Assembly: GCA_944474755.1 (NCBI GenBank)
Contig: OX104115.1
Span: forward strand, 72,950,993 to 73,014,992
Length of the DNA: 64,000 nucleotides
Origin: Limnoperna fortunei
Taxonomy: Eukaryota; Mollusca; Bivalvia; Mytilida; Modiolidae
Direction: 5' to 3'
The notes beneath the pieces were generated by a model that saw only the letters and a program-made list of their open reading frames with translations, was not told the DNA's origin and searched no databases. Shown one piece after another: positions 23,036-36,164 of the stretch. Made by a program: the position numbers and the translations under genes. Position 1 is the first letter of the stretch, and every line of letters starts with the position of its first letter.

Positions 23036-23320
23036 TCGACTCGGTGGTTAAGGTAGCAGTAATATACTATTGATCACCGAGGTTGTCTGTTCGACCCTTA
23101 CAGCGAGAGGGTGCTCGACTCATCCCTAAATTTACAAAGAGTACCAATTTTTCTACCCAAGGTCGACGGTTTCGCTGGGTGCTCCAGCTCTTCCCTATAA
23201 ACACCCTTACGGCGATAGGGTGTGCTCGACTCATCCCTAAATTTGCAAAGAGTACCAGTTTTCCTGTCCAAGTTTGGCGGTTTCGCTGAGTACTCCAGCT
23301 CTTCCCTATAAACACTCGAC
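23036..23320 (+). repeat. tRNA-derived SINE variant with internal 109-bp duplication
   Basis: A divergent head (actcggtggttaaggtagc) is followed by two adjacent body units (23095-23203 and 23204-23313), each running from cccttacNgcgaNaggg through tttcgctgNgtNctccagct to ttccctataaacac. The tail is eroded. The body differs from the other SINEs here, so it may be a separate subfamily. Confidence 0.7.
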
Positions 23321-24111
23321 GCCATATTATATAGACTAATATAATTTTTAAAATTGTGTTAAACAAACTTCAAACATAAATACAAATAATGCTAGCGCGA
23401 AGTGAAAAAAAAATGATTCCACCTTCACGTTTTACGTCTTTCTCGCTTTTTCCGCTTTATAAAATGTGGAAGACAATTACGAGAGGTACGCCTTGGCACG
23501 CGAGGTCAAATATTTTTTGAAGTCATTGTGTTTGAGTGTTTTTACTTTGTTTTAATTATTTTGTTAATAAAATGACACTATGTGATGTTTATATTCCGTC
23601 TAAGATACATTAGTTATAGAGTGGGGGAATTTCCAATTATATCATTTATAGCTTTAGACCAGTTTTAACCTTATTCTTAGGTAAAACGAGCCATAAATGA
23701 GGACATGTATTAACCTTTTTATACTTCTAGTAGTTGCGAGTGAAACGAATTTTCGCATTTCGAAATATTAATTTCACTGACCGGAAGTTGAATGGACGGA
23801 TTGGAGCGATCAATCCAAATTTTTCAAAATCCGTCAATTGACGGATGGCCTGATTGGAAACGATCTGACGGATTGGGAACGATTTGACTGATCTGACTGA
23901 TTGATAACTGATTGCTGGCGTATTTTGGAACGCTGACGCATTGCTAAAAGTGTTGCGTTTTCAATCTCGAGTACTGTACCTTGAGCAAGATAACAAAACA
24001 AATGTTATGTTTTAATCATATATTACAAATAATGACTGTAAAATGTAAACTAAAGAATACTACAGAATGCAAAGAGATTATTTAAAATATGTATTGCCTG
24101 CTTCAATTTTA
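23321..24111. other. Non-coding stretch with GACGGATT/TGACTGATT repeats
   Basis: From 23770 to 23960 the words gacggattgg, gatctgac and tgactgattg recur several times. They resemble, in inverse order, the words near 20425-20600. No gene is present. Confidence 0.4.
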
Positions 24112-24180
24112 ATGATGTGAACGTGTTTAGAGAATGTCACGCTCCTTGCACGATAAAGATCACTTTTGTAGATTTCATCT
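24112..24180 (+). repeat. Short interspersed repeat family 2, fragment
   Basis: The block gtgtttagagaatgtcacgc then tccttgcacgataaag matches 30100-30170 in the copy at 30008-30384 and is in the same orientation. Confidence 0.65.
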
Positions 24181-27100
24181 AATTTAACTTCAATTAAACT
24201 TATATGCAAATTTACTGGTAGAAGAATATACATTTTAAATTATGGTAAATTCAAAATTACATGTGACTAAAAAATTCTTAGTAAATTTGGTGTAGACTTT
24301 TAAATAATTTACCATAAAACTAAATTAAATTTGAAATATATTATTTTTAGTAAATTCACATTTTGAAGTTGAATTTACAGTAAATGTCAAGTAAATTAAT
24401 AAACCGACGCTGAACCTAATTAAATGCAAATATTATATCGCATTAAGCTCGTATTTTTATGCAGTGACTTCTTTTATTAGACATTGCTTAAGTTCCTGAT
24501 AAAATTTCAAGCAAAAATGTCTATATACATATGCAAAATTACTACAAGATACAGTATAAACAAACGTTTAATCTAAGTACAAAATATGCCTATGCATTTC
24601 CATAGGCTGGTGTGAATCACAACAGGACACAATAATATTTTGTAAACATTTAACTTGTTTTAATTTTCAGGAACCTTCTGTCATACTTCAAGCATAATAT
24701 TCATTGGGAAATAATAAACAAAATATAAACATGCAAATTTATATAATTAATATGATAATAGACATTCATACATTCATTCACCGTTTGGTGAATATCGTTT
24801 GGTGCATATTTGGGGTATTTGGGCAACGCCAAAAACAGGCATTTTTCCTAATTAATACGGCACATTCTGTAAACCAATACATTGAGGGTGTGTGTGGGTC
24901 TTAACCATTCGTTTATAATATTCTTTGTTTTTGCTGATACGTATCAATCTGAAAAAAAAAATCTAGAAAAAATGCTATGGACCTTTTGTTGTTGAAAATC
25001 TGTTATATGGCGATAACTAGGTTACGTCGTGTACGGTCTCGTTCAAAAAAAAAAAAAAACAAAACAGCAGCAGTGATGAGCAATCAGTATAAAAATAACA
25101 ACATTCAAGAGTGAAGGTTGTATCTGTTTTTGATTTATTTCAGACCTAAATTGGCCAATGGGATGGGATTGTGTCAGTTATTTTTAACACTGGGAATTCC
25201 CGCCATATTTAGGCGTTCGAATATGGAAAAAACAATACCTTCGAATTTATTCGTTGTATCGCAAATATATAATAAAACTTTTTGTCCAGTCAGTCCAGGC
25301 ATGTGAAAGACAGACGTTTCGACATATATTTTAAGTGCATTGTTAATTTTTTAATAGATTAATATCGCGGTAACTGTAAGCAACTATTGTACACAAACAC
25401 GTTTCTCGAGATTACTTCCCTTAATTGGGTATTTGTCTTTACCCTAATGGGCGGAGGTTAAGAAATGGATACTGGCATTCCGGCCGCTCGAAAGTCACTG
25501 AAGAATAATAAATATGTACAGACGGTTTAGAAAATTTTATTTTGCCGGATTTTACTTATATTATTCAATGTGGGTTTTTACTTGCAACCCTTATTTTTTT
25601 GGTTAAATGTTGGATATAAATATTTCAATTTAATAACAGGTGCGCGAACAAGATCGTTTTACATAAATCATCCTCGGAGCGCACGCGTATGATAGCAAAA
25701 GTCGTTCTTTTCAACGTTCAGACCATTAAGTTTAAATGGTCATAACTTTGTATATATGTCATCAATTTATATCATCTTTGCAGTTTTGTGAAGTATAAAG
25801 TCAGTATAGTTATGATGCCAATTCATTTTTCCTTATTCGGACCTGCTTCTGGTATAATTTTTCATATTCCTAAAATTAAAATGAAATTTGCTTGGTGTCG
25901 ATGTCCGTAAGTTTTCCTGACGGCTTTCATAAAAGGTTTCTAAAACTTCTGTGAACTCTTAATATTGTTTTTGATATCAATAGATTGACAATGCTGTAGC
26001 GAAAATATTTACAAAATTATATAGTACAAAATGTCGACTACGGGACGAAAAATTCAAGTAGCATTCATCCTTTTTTCTTTAAACCTATGGACAAACGATA
26101 CAACCACACAACAAAAATATCTTTTTTATACATAAATGGAAAGCTGAGATTCTGAGCTTTTATTAGATACCTTGTTTATTACTGTGGCTTTACAACGCCT
26201 ATTTTATTAGGGTTACATTTCACGTTATTAGCAAGAAAAGCGTTTCACAGGTACCAGGTACTGGTGTGAAAGGGAAAGGGTTAAAATACAAATGCCAGTG
26301 CTACAATTATATTTGCTCCATTTACCTTGTAAAAATCACACCCGTCGTCATTTAAATCAATGTGACGAGTATACTACCATTATGTGGCGAACGAAAGCAA
26401 TATTTGATACAGACTTGAAGTTTAAACTGATTAATTAAAAATTTATTTTAATAAATTTAACTAAGAACAAATGTTAACCTTTATTGAATGAACAAATGGC
26501 ACTGGGATATGATGGCTGTAAGATTGCATCAAAACAATTTAACTGTGAGACAATAAATGTTTCCTTTTTTAAATTGTCTACACCAAAATATTTTTTTTCT
26601 CTTGAGAAAGCTATACGAACAAATTTAATATGTTTAATACAGAAGAAGGGCTACTTGTTTTCACAGTTAAAGCATTTATTTAAGACAATAGTAGCAATGG
26701 TATATCTCCCAATTATAACGCCTACACTGAAATGACTAATCAGATACAATTATGCCGAAGGTAGTGAAACATAATTGTCATTCAGAAAAAGTTAAATAAC
26801 AGCTACTAAAATAATGCTTGGCGTGGACTTCTGTGACAATACAATTTCTTATGTTCCGTTCGGGCGTTCCCTTTTCCTAAAACTAGACATTAAACGCACT
26901 ATTTTTTAAACAATCAAGCTTAGAAAATTAGTTTTACCGAGAAAGGTAATTATAGTCAGTAAGAGCCATTTTTTCATTTCTGCTGACATGTATTAGTGTT
27001 CTACTACAAAGCAGTATTCTGTAACATACTGCCGAATTACAAGACATATTCTGAATGTTACGTAGATGGCAATGTGTCAATGAATAATTCATAATAAGCA

Positions 27101-29390
27101 TTACCTAACATTTTAAAGAAAAACCTTGGGATAAGTACAAAAGCATAATACGATTTGCTTCTAAATGCGCCAAGGTACTGGTACTGTTCAATAAAACAAA
27201 CCGAAGTTAAATGTAAATGAACCGTGACTGTCATGTATACCTATAATATTCGTGTTTACATGTACATAATACCGTGTGGCATTTGTTCTGATATATTTTC
27301 ATGATTCTTAAGATAAGTTTAATTTAAAGTTGACCATATTTCATAATAGTTGTATGTTGCATATTAGCATTTCATCTCAGATTTTGGAACGAATAGCATT
27401 AATGAACAGCGAAAACGTAGCTACAATTAGTCATCATTTGGCAAGAAGTAAGTCAAGGATGTCTTAACCCGGCAGAGTAATAGATGTCCATAGGGCGAGA
27501 AAAATTATCCACGACTGGTTCCGATTCGGCATCGTATTTTTAGTTTCATTTTTCTACGTATGGCATCAAATTAACAAGTTTCTAAAAATTAAGTAAAAGA
27601 CACATGTAGATAGATTTGTTCAGTTTTAGTTATGATGTATGTTCTGTGTGTATGTTTTTAAAAGCTGAAAAATACATCGGTTGCATTTTTTATATATAAA
27701 ATGTGCATGATAATATGTTGATATCTTCTTCATACTCTGATATCTTTTGCCAGATAATGAAAGCTATACAAAATAAATAAATATATTTGTCCTCCATCTT
27801 ACTAATCATAATTGTTCTTATCTTGTTTTATAAATTGTTCTGTATTTATTAATTAATTTGTTTGAAAGAGTTAATTAAATTACATTGCATTTAAGGCGTA
27901 CTATTTTATATCGAGTTATCTGCTTGTTTACATTAATAGTCTGTTCAAAAATATGATTAACGAAAAGCTTTAAATTCCGTCAAAATAAATCTCCCAGTTT
28001 TGTGGTAGTTTAAGGGGTCATTATCCTATTCATAGAATGAATTTCCGGTGCATATCAAAACATGGCAGGATGACAAAATAGTCCCAATTTTCTCTTTTGT
28101 TTCTGCTTTTGCTTATAATTGCTATTGCTTAAGAGTTGGATATTTTGAAAGGTATGGCACTACTGTGGAACAAGAATAATTTTTTTCCAGTCAATGTCTT
28201 TACAGTGGAAGCACTTCCTAAAGTGTGTAATGTGGTACAATGTGACCACAACTTTGAAATGAAAGTAGAAAAATCATTCTTAAACTTTAAGGTAAAATTT
28301 CCGCACAAAGTTCGTGGACTTTCTTCCCATTTTTATGTAATTTAGCATTATATATATGACATTTTAAGTGAAAGATTGTTTTTAATAAAAAAATTTTGAT
28401 GTCCAGCTCGTTCGGTTACTTTTGCACAGGCCATCCAATTGGATAATGACCTTTTAAACAATGAATATGTTGATAAATTTATCATAGGTACTCGGTAAAA
28501 ACAAAAGATAAATATTAATTTTGAAAAGTTGTGTATGCCACTAATTGTACGTACCAAAATAAGAAATTGGTACGTACAATCTGTGTCTGATGATCACAGC
28601 TTGTCGGTTGAATGTTTTAATGTTTAATAGTGTGTTTAATCTAAGCAAAGGTCCGCAAGTTCCTACAGCACTTCAGTTTAAAATTTATTTGCACTCAACA
28701 GTGAAACAATATATGAAAACAGAACAAATAGGTTAGTCCATTGTATGCGAGCTGTCTTACAATGCAATTATGGTAGTAATGTTCACAATTAATGATGAGG
28801 TTTGGTTTTGATTTGTTACGTATAATGAAGAGGTGATCATTGGCGTGTTAAACATCATACAAAATTAGAATTAAAGATACCAACGACAGTCATAATTTGC
28901 AAATCGGTATGCTTTTTGTTTCGTTTTAAGTTTTTGCATTGTCCTCATGCAGTTGTCATTTTTCGACACAAATAATTCCTCCTTACTGCTTTAGAGTGCA
29001 TCTAACGTAACGGATTTAATTTATTACAGGTACTAAATATTTAAAAGCAGACCATGCATCCCAGGCTGAGAGAGGGTTTTTCCATGTTTCCACTAAGTAG
29101 ATTCATGGAATAAAAAGAAACACTCTAATTTACCTGTATCATTTCGATGTTTGTAATTATTGGCAAGCAACAATAATATGTAAATGTTGTCAATGTTCCG
29201 TAAAGTACATGTAGAAGAAGATCACAAGTTCATACACAATTTATTTTACGAGTACTGATATATTTTGTATTTTTACAGTATTCGGTTTGTGATCAAAGAA
29301 AAAAAGTAACACATCATATTGATTCAGTTTAGAATCAATATTAACGATAACGTGTCATGCTTTTCATAGAACAAAAGATCAGCAAGTCTT
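24181..29390. other. Long AT-rich stretch without recognisable features
   Basis: I looked on both strands for family motifs and splice-framed exons and found none that hold up. Near 24200-24420 the word gtaaatt is repeated in both orientations, possibly an old MITE. Open frames at 25118, 26484 and 28136 (plus) and 28348 (minus) have no recognisable domain. Confidence 0.45.
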
Positions 29391-29393
29391 AAT

Positions 29394-29848
29394 CACTATG
29401 AACCCAAATAAGGACTGACATTACCATACACAGTTCAAATTTGATTGATAGAAACTGATAGTGACTGTAAATCACAGTATAAAATTCATACAGTTCACGT
29501 CAGTCATTTACAATTTTTACCCTTTACTGATTGCTTCTGTCCTGAACTGAAACAGTTCATGACAGTTAAGTACAGTACTTTTGTAGGACCGAAAAGAACT
29601 GTTAGTCACTTTATCAGATCGTGACAGTACTTTTAAATATTTACCTGGATTTAGAATGACTGACATTCACTGTAGCAGTCCTTGACAGTGATTATCAATA
29701 TTTACCTGTATTTAGAATGACCGATAATCACTTTAGCAGTCTTTGTCAGTCATCATCGGTTCTTACCTTGATTTAGTATAACTGATGTTCACTGTAGCAG
29801 TCCTTGACAGTCATTATCAGTTCTTACCTTGATTTAGTATGACTTTCT
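29394..29848 (+). repeat. Left terminal inverted repeat of CACTA element
   Basis: The outer 230 bases are unique and contain the outermost CACTA. The inner part holds four 61-bp direct units marked by ttacctNNatttagNatNa at 29641, 29702, 29763 and 29824. It matches the right end 33845-34467 in reverse complement, apart from a short gap near 29475. Confidence 0.85.
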
Positions 29849-30007
29849 CTTCTGTACCATTTTATATATAGTCATTTGTAAACAAAGTCCAACAGTGAAG
29901 ACTTGATTAAATGGGAGTTTAATGGATAAAAAATAGGAAATGTGTCAAATTACCGGAATAAGAAGCCACCTAACGTTACACCTGTACATATTTCTAATAA
30001 ATTCCAC

Positions 30008-30384
30008 AGAGCTGCCCAGCGCATCCACCAGTTGAACAGGGGATGCCTTCTAGTTAAGGGTGGGCAGGTAATAATACGGAAAGCCGGACCACCGTGAGTA
30101 ACATGTTTGGAGAGTGCCACGCTCCTTGCATGATGTAGACTTTTTTGTAGATGTCAAAAAGTGTAGGCTCGTTGTATCCGCCACAAAAGGCTAAGTTTTC
30201 CGCCCGCAATAACTAAACCCCATACTTTTCAAGTGGCATTCACAATTTTTGTTCTTTTGGTCTATCTTTCTCGAATTAATTGTTGTTAACATGTTCTAGT
30301 CCTGAATAAAGCTGAAATTATGCTCACTGGATGTTAAGCAAATATCCAACCAGTCAATCAATCAATCAATCAATCAATCATTCA
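30008..30384 (+). repeat. Short interspersed repeat family 2, full copy with (AATC)n tail
   Basis: The copy starts ccacagagctgcccagcgca and ends with a run of AATC/TCAA tetranucleotides at 30350-30380. That places its 3' tail at the right and defines plus as its natural orientation. An aataaagctgaa word precedes the tail. The tetranucleotide tail and sharp 5' start suggest a SINE or other target-primed element. I do not see convincing tRNA promoter boxes. Confidence 0.7.
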
Positions 30385-31865
30385 AGCATCGTATCCTCTG
30401 GACCAACATTATTGTTGGACATGCGCCTTTTTGATACCGGAAGATATTTATTCCACAATACTTTGTAAATTTCCAAGATTTGTGTAAGAATTTTGTTTTA
30501 AAATAAATTAAAGAGGTTTTAGTTGGGAATTGTCTCTTTAAATAATTACAAAAGTTATAATTTTGGGAAGCATATTTTGTATACTCCTAATTTACAAATA
30601 TATTTAAGACAAACTAAACAATTGTTGTAGTTTTAATCCTTATAAAATTTTTAAGGTGTGGGTTGGGTCATTATAATATCGTGATTTTATTTCAAAAATT
30701 AAATGAACAATTATATTTCCGACATGTTGATAATACCAGTCATGCCAGTGAACACAGATGATCAAGTTCCAGCTGTGACAGGATGTTATTTACATCTAAA
30801 TGTATATTGCATTTATATATATGTGTTTCATCTCCAGCAGTGTTATGTAGCACCTGTGTTTATCTGTTTTTGTCTTTTCTGTACTTAACTTTACAAATTA
30901 AATCACAAAAGAGAACTAACTAAATTGAAACATTGGTTGTTTTTGTTGTTTTTTCTATTTTTTGTTGTTGTTGTTGTTGTTTATTTTTACACTACAAAGG
31001 ATTGAACTGTGAAATTGTAGAGTCACTTCATAGTTTTTTTTATAAAATCATATTAGTTTTTAATTGTCTATATGCTTCAGTTTAGTAAATAAGGTTTAAA
31101 CTAGGAAACACTGTAGTCACTGCAAACGCTTTTTAAAATAAAATCTTTTTTTTAGTTTTGTTTATATGCATCTGAAGGAAAATAAATGTGTGCATCGCCA
31201 CGGGAATATGCCGATTGTAAGCAATGACACGTTCTGTCAGTTAGGGAACAGGTAATTGTGCGCAATCATCAGGAATAAGAATTCCGATTCACCAATTTTA
31301 TAATTTAATACATAGATTTGCAGTGATGAAAGTTTCTAGTAACATTAGAACGTTCTATCCTCCACGTTTTTGTAAATATCCGACAATGGCATTTAGCGTT
31401 GTAAAAGTAAATTAATATCTATTGTCGAAGTATGCCAAACTATATTTAAAATTGCACGCTTCCAAATCTTTACAGACAACAACAGGAGAATCGCCGACCC
31501 TGGTTAAGTGCCGTACAAACTTGAATTTGAATCGATTGCACCATTTCTTTTCACAATGCAGTCAAGCACAAATCAATGCCTCCGCATGTTAAGAGAGAAT
31601 TTAGTTAGAAAAACATCTCGGCTACTCATCCACTCTTGAAAAGTAACAATAATATACAAGGATTCAAATGAGACGAAAATTGAAAAACATGTAAAGATTG
31701 CAATAATTCTCCGAATCAATAAAACGCAAGTCATATTTCCAAACAACAAAAATTTGAGCAATTTAACGCGTTGTTAATACACGTAACACATTATTTACAC
31801 TAAAGTTTACCATGAGTTAAGATATTTTATTATTTGGAAAACAAATGTTTTCTTGTTTGAAGTTA
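30385..31865. other. Interior of CACTA element, no features
   Basis: The stretch is AT-rich with a (TTG)n microsatellite near 30962-30982. No transposase motifs or exons are seen on either strand. Confidence 0.45.
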
Positions 31866-31985
31866 TACGCCACTGTTAGCATTTTTTCGTCCAATTTTTA
31901 ATGGAAGAAGAAGCCAGAGAACTAGTGATAGCTCATACCCACAACTTTTCGGCAAGAAAAGAGATGAAGTCGAGCATGCCCTTAA
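31866..31985 (-). repeat. SINE relic, tail and body only
   Basis: The reverse complement of the SINE tail (acgccactgttagcattttt) and body (ggaagaagaagcc, gtcgagcatgccct) is visible but heavily mutated. Confidence 0.55.
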
Positions 31986-33001
31986 AGCTATTTAAGCCGT
32001 AATATAGCTATTACTTTCAGTAACTTGTTTTAACATTGAAGAGAAAGTTTTTTGCACGGTATTAGTATAATTTCTTCACTGTCCTCTGGTTATTTTATTT
32101 AATTAGTCCTTCAATGTGTCTTGTATTTCTATGATATATTTTTATAAATTTTAATACAAATAAAATAAGCAGGGGGCTTTTTATCGTTATGAACTAGAAA
32201 GTTCGTTGGAAATACGTTAAAGTAATTTTATTGAAGTGATTGTTATTACGCATAAACTTGGTTTCCAATTTTAAGTATCTGGCAGGTGTTTGAAAATGTG
32301 TCGTGTTCGTGTAGCTACCTGGGGTGCAAAGGTAAACTAGAGATGTTGATTGTTAATTTGTTTATTGTAACAACCACACACAAACGATGATAACGTGTTA
32401 CTTTGAAGTGATTTTATTTAAGTTTTATAACAAATTTATATCTTGATAATTACTTTTAATTCGGAGTAACGATGTCGTACGTGCAGGATAATATTTGATT
32501 GATGAAAAGGTGGAGTAGATACATGTATTTCTTGAGATTAATAGTAAACCTTCATTTGTTGGGGGAAGTCAATTGTAAAAACGTCTGATGTTCACAAAGA
32601 AAAATGTCTTTCGTATATATTTCATTATTTTGATAAAATGACATAGGATATACTAGCTAATATTCTGGATAAAAGTTATAATTTCAAATCAATTTGAATG
32701 CACACGGTCATATTTAAAATTCTAAAAAATATACCAAGTTGTGGTTTAATTACTAATAAACATAGATTAACAAATAAAAATGTCTCCTTTTTTAGAAATA
32801 CATGTATGTACACATTTATCCCATCGGCTTAAAATCATACATTACATAGGTATGAACTTATTAGTCCCTCGTTCATGCAATTGTACACAAATGTAGCTGT
32901 TAATGTTTTTTGTATCTGTATCTCTTCTGCTATAAATATTTTTTCCATAATTTGTATATACATTTATAACAAAAGGCGAATTTATATCTGGTTTAGTGTT
33001 T
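31986..33001. other. Interior of CACTA element, no features
   Basis: AT-rich sequence without a supported gene or repeat. Confidence 0.45.
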
Positions 33002-33269
33002 GGGGGCCTCCGTGGCTGAGTGGTTAAGGTAGTTCGTCTACTATTGATCACGTGGTCTGTCCATACTGAAGTTGCGGGTTTCATTCTGCGGGCAGGTTGC
33101 GCTCGACTCCAATCTTAATTGACAATGATTGCCAGTTTTCCCACCGAAGGTCGGGAGTTTTCTCCCGATACACCGGCTTCTTCCCCAAATATAAAAATCG
33201 GACGCCATGATATAGCTGAAATATTACTGAAAGTTGCGTTAAATAACATTCAAACAAACGAAAACAAAC
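33002..33269 (+). repeat. tRNA-derived SINE, full-length copy
   Basis: Head ggggcctccgtggctgagtg (box A), box B region gcgggtttcattctgcgg (mutated), body with cgggagttttctcccgatac, and tail tgaaagttgcgttaaataac followed by CAAA-rich sequence. It is inserted inside the CACTA element. Confidence 0.88.
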
Positions 33270-33451
33270 TATTCAGTGTTCTATTTATTATCTATTTCAA
33301 TTCAGCCTATATATATACTGCTCATATATGATCATGTTCCCAATGACGATGTCAGTAAAAAAGCTCATGAAAGAGATTTACTTTGCGTATAACCACACAA
33401 ATATTAAACAAAGTTCTTTTTATTTTCCTGATGTTCTCATATTGAATTGAA

Positions 33452-33680
33452 GGGGCCTCGGTGGCCGAGTGGTTAAAGTAGTTCCTCTACTATTGATCAC
33501 GTGGTCAGTCAATACTGAGATTGCGGGTTCGATTCTCACTGCGGGCAGGTGCTTCCTTCTGAAGGTCCGGAGTTTTCTCCAGGTACTCCGGCTTCCACTC
33601 CCAATAAAAACTGAACGCCATGATATAGCTGAAAAATTGTCGAAAGTGGCGTTAAACACCATTCAAACCAACGAACAAAC
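33452..33680 (+). repeat. tRNA-derived SINE with internal deletion
   Basis: The head ggggcctcggtggccgagtg and box B gcgggttcgattctcactgc are well preserved. About 45 bases between the head and gaaggtccggagttttctcc are missing. It ends aaaccaacgaacaaac and lies close to, and in line with, the copy at 33002. Confidence 0.88.
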
Positions 33681-33844
33681 ATATTTACTAGTGACAATAT
33701 TGTGACTTTAAAAAAAAACACCCTTCAACGCAATATTAGTGTTAATGTTCATGTGAAAAGCTGTCATACATTGATGCATTTTTTACAACTTTTGTAAAAA
33801 CATAGTTTGCTAGGCTAAAATAAAAACAAAAGTTCAAATATCAG

Positions 33845-34467
33845 TTATTCTAAATCAAGGAAAATATTGCCAATCCCTGCTACAGTGAACATCAGTCATA
33901 CTAAATCAAGGTAAGAACAGATGATGACTGGCAGAGCTGCTACATTGAACATCAGTCATTCTAAATCAAGGTAAGAACTGTTGCAGCGATTATCAGTCAT
34001 TCGAAATCGAAGTGAATATTGATGATCACTGTCCAGGACTGCTACAGTGAACATCAGTCATTCTAAATCAAGGTAAGAACTGATAATGACTGACAAGGAC
34101 TGCTACAGTGATTATCAGTCATTCTAAATACAGGTAAATATTGATAATCACTGTCAAGGACTGATACAGTGAATGTCAGTCATTCTAAATCCAGGTAAAA
34201 ATTTAAAAGTACTGTCAAGATCTGATGCAGTGACTAACAGTTCTTTTCAATCCTACAAAAGTACTGTACTTAACTGTCATGAACTGTTTCAGTTCAGGAC
34301 AGAAGCAATCAGTAAAAGATAAAAATTGTAAATGACTGACGTGAACTGTATGAATTGTACACAGTGATTTACAGATCGTGAACAGTAAATTTACAGTCAC
34401 TATCAGTTTCTATCAATCAAATTTGAACTGTGTATGGTAATGTCAGTCCTTATTTTGGTTCATAGTG
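33845..34467 (-). repeat. Right terminal inverted repeat of CACTA element
   Basis: Read in reverse complement, this repeats the left end base for base over long stretches and then continues with more subrepeat units (about seven against four). Unit-number difference accounts for the longer arm. The outermost bases are TAGTG at 34463-34467. Confidence 0.85.
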
Positions 34468-34470
34468 AAT

Positions 34471-36164
34471 TATAGACCACATTATCGAGGCAGTAGGAAA
34501 CGCCTTTCAACAATTCAACAATTTTCTTACTATGGCGTAAAATGGTCTAAAAAGTTTGGAGAATGTCTCGAAGAGTGCGAATGATTATCTTGTATAATTT
34601 TATATGTAAACAGCTATATCTTTTTAAAAGTAAAATAACCGTACCATGAACTTATCCCACTATTAAGCGACATAATTCGATCGATTTAATAATCATGACA
34701 ATTTACTGGCACCTTATATCATTTATAGTTTGCGCCCACTGGAAAAATATGGAGTTGCACATTTATACAGAAATATTATTCGTTGTTATTAAAAATACAT
34801 GTATTTTGTTTAAGTTATGATAAAGATATATTTTTAATTAATTAATTGATGAGCCCAATGACCTGGTCTATTAGATACCAACTTTGAGTTCAATTTAAAC
34901 ATACACTGTGTAATTTTGTTTGTTCACTTCTGAAATAAAATTAGTTCTAGACTCTAAATTCTTTACTAACAAATCAAATAAAAACATTTTTCATGTTTAA
35001 ATAAAAAATTATGACATTTAATAAAACATTAATCTTAACTTTAGCAACAGATAAATTGCAAATTAAACACTGTTGTGAAATGTTTTTAATAAGCAATACT
35101 AACCAGACAATATAAATGTTTCTGATCAAACTTCAAAACTGCATTTACCAATAATCATGTACTATGCTTCTAAATGTCATGATGGCGTACTTGTCAATAT
35201 TTTAACAAAACATGTCTTTAACTGGTACAGTTACGTTTTATAACCAACTGAAAAACGATAAATTGAGATGAAAAGTTTCACGTGAAGACGCATTTTTAAT
35301 GCCCTTACGACCAATTATAAGACCAATTTCACTCTGACAAGGGGGTCTGATTGTAGAATGCATAATTACACAACCAAGGACAGTCGAAAACATAACCCCT
35401 TTTTAGGTGATTATCACTAACTTAACGTAAATACTATCACGCTGCAGGATATTCTAACAAAACAACACATATATTTTAGTAATGCACTATTATCTGACAA
35501 AAATATATGTTATATCATTTTATTAAAACAAAATTGATGACCGAGTACATGTTCTGCTAAAATCTAACGGTTTAAAAGGACGAACACATGCGCTGGCAAT
35601 ATTTTCCACACAAAAACTATTATTAACATTGATCATATGTTGCCGATTTGTTTACCTTAACCTTTATAAATATTTAAGAGAAAAATGTAAGATAACTCGT
35701 CTGGCATCAATACAAAACTAAACAGGAAAAACACGAACCATAAGTGAATACAGAATCTATAGACAAATAAGCAGTGCGTGTCTCCCATTAGAATTAGCCC
35801 AGGTACTTGGTAGAAAACGTACGTTTATCAAAAATAAAATCTTATCATTTTTTTAGATAGAGATGTTGATGGTCATACGGTTTGCAAAAGGACTGATATT
35901 AACCTGGGTACAACAAATCCTTGTTTAAGTAGCGTATTTCAGCGTCCGGTCTTGAAAACAGAATACTAATAGCAAAATCTATTATAATGTTATAGCTGTA
36001 AAATGTCTGCATCATACGCCGGCTTAATATGGTACGGGTAGTTGTATTGTCTTTTTCTATTTTACATAAAACATCAGCAGTTGACCTAATTGTGAGTCTG
36101 CATAGTTTCGACAACGGATGATTTTTTTTAACTAGATATCAGTGAGATGGTACCCCTCTCTGTT
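34471..36164. other. Non-coding stretch
   Basis: Nothing supported is present. The minus-strand frame 35899-36114 has no known domain. Confidence 0.45.

Larger units (their letters stand above)
29394..34467. mobile_element. CACTA-type DNA transposon with very long terminal inverted repeats
   Basis: The element begins CACTATGAACC at 29394 and ends with the exact reverse complement GGTTCATAGTG at 34467. It is flanked by AAT on both sides (29391-29393 and 34468-34470), a 3-bp target duplication as expected for EnSpm/CACTA elements. The inverted repeats are about 455 bp (left) and 620 bp (right) and very similar. The inner half of each is a run of 61-bp subrepeats, as CACTA subterminal regions often are. 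The 4-kb interior shows no transposase trace. It contains a family-2 repeat (30008-30384), two SINEs and a SINE fragment, so it is non-autonomous or has lost its genes. Confidence 0.85.

Noticed and set aside
23067..23366. 99-residue minus-strand frame with internal repeats
   Set aside because: The protein repeats simply reflect the duplicated SINE body.
24190..24420. Recurrent gtaaatt words in both orientations
   Set aside because: Too AT-rich and irregular to define arms or units; could be chance.
30350..30380. Tetranucleotide run considered as a CRISPR-like or regulatory array
   Set aside because: It is a simple AATC tail of a retroposed repeat; no spacers.
33420..33705. Open frames on both strands around 33.4-33.7 kb
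   Set aside because: They are SINE sequence; similar frames recur in other copies (54983-55285, 63570-63959).
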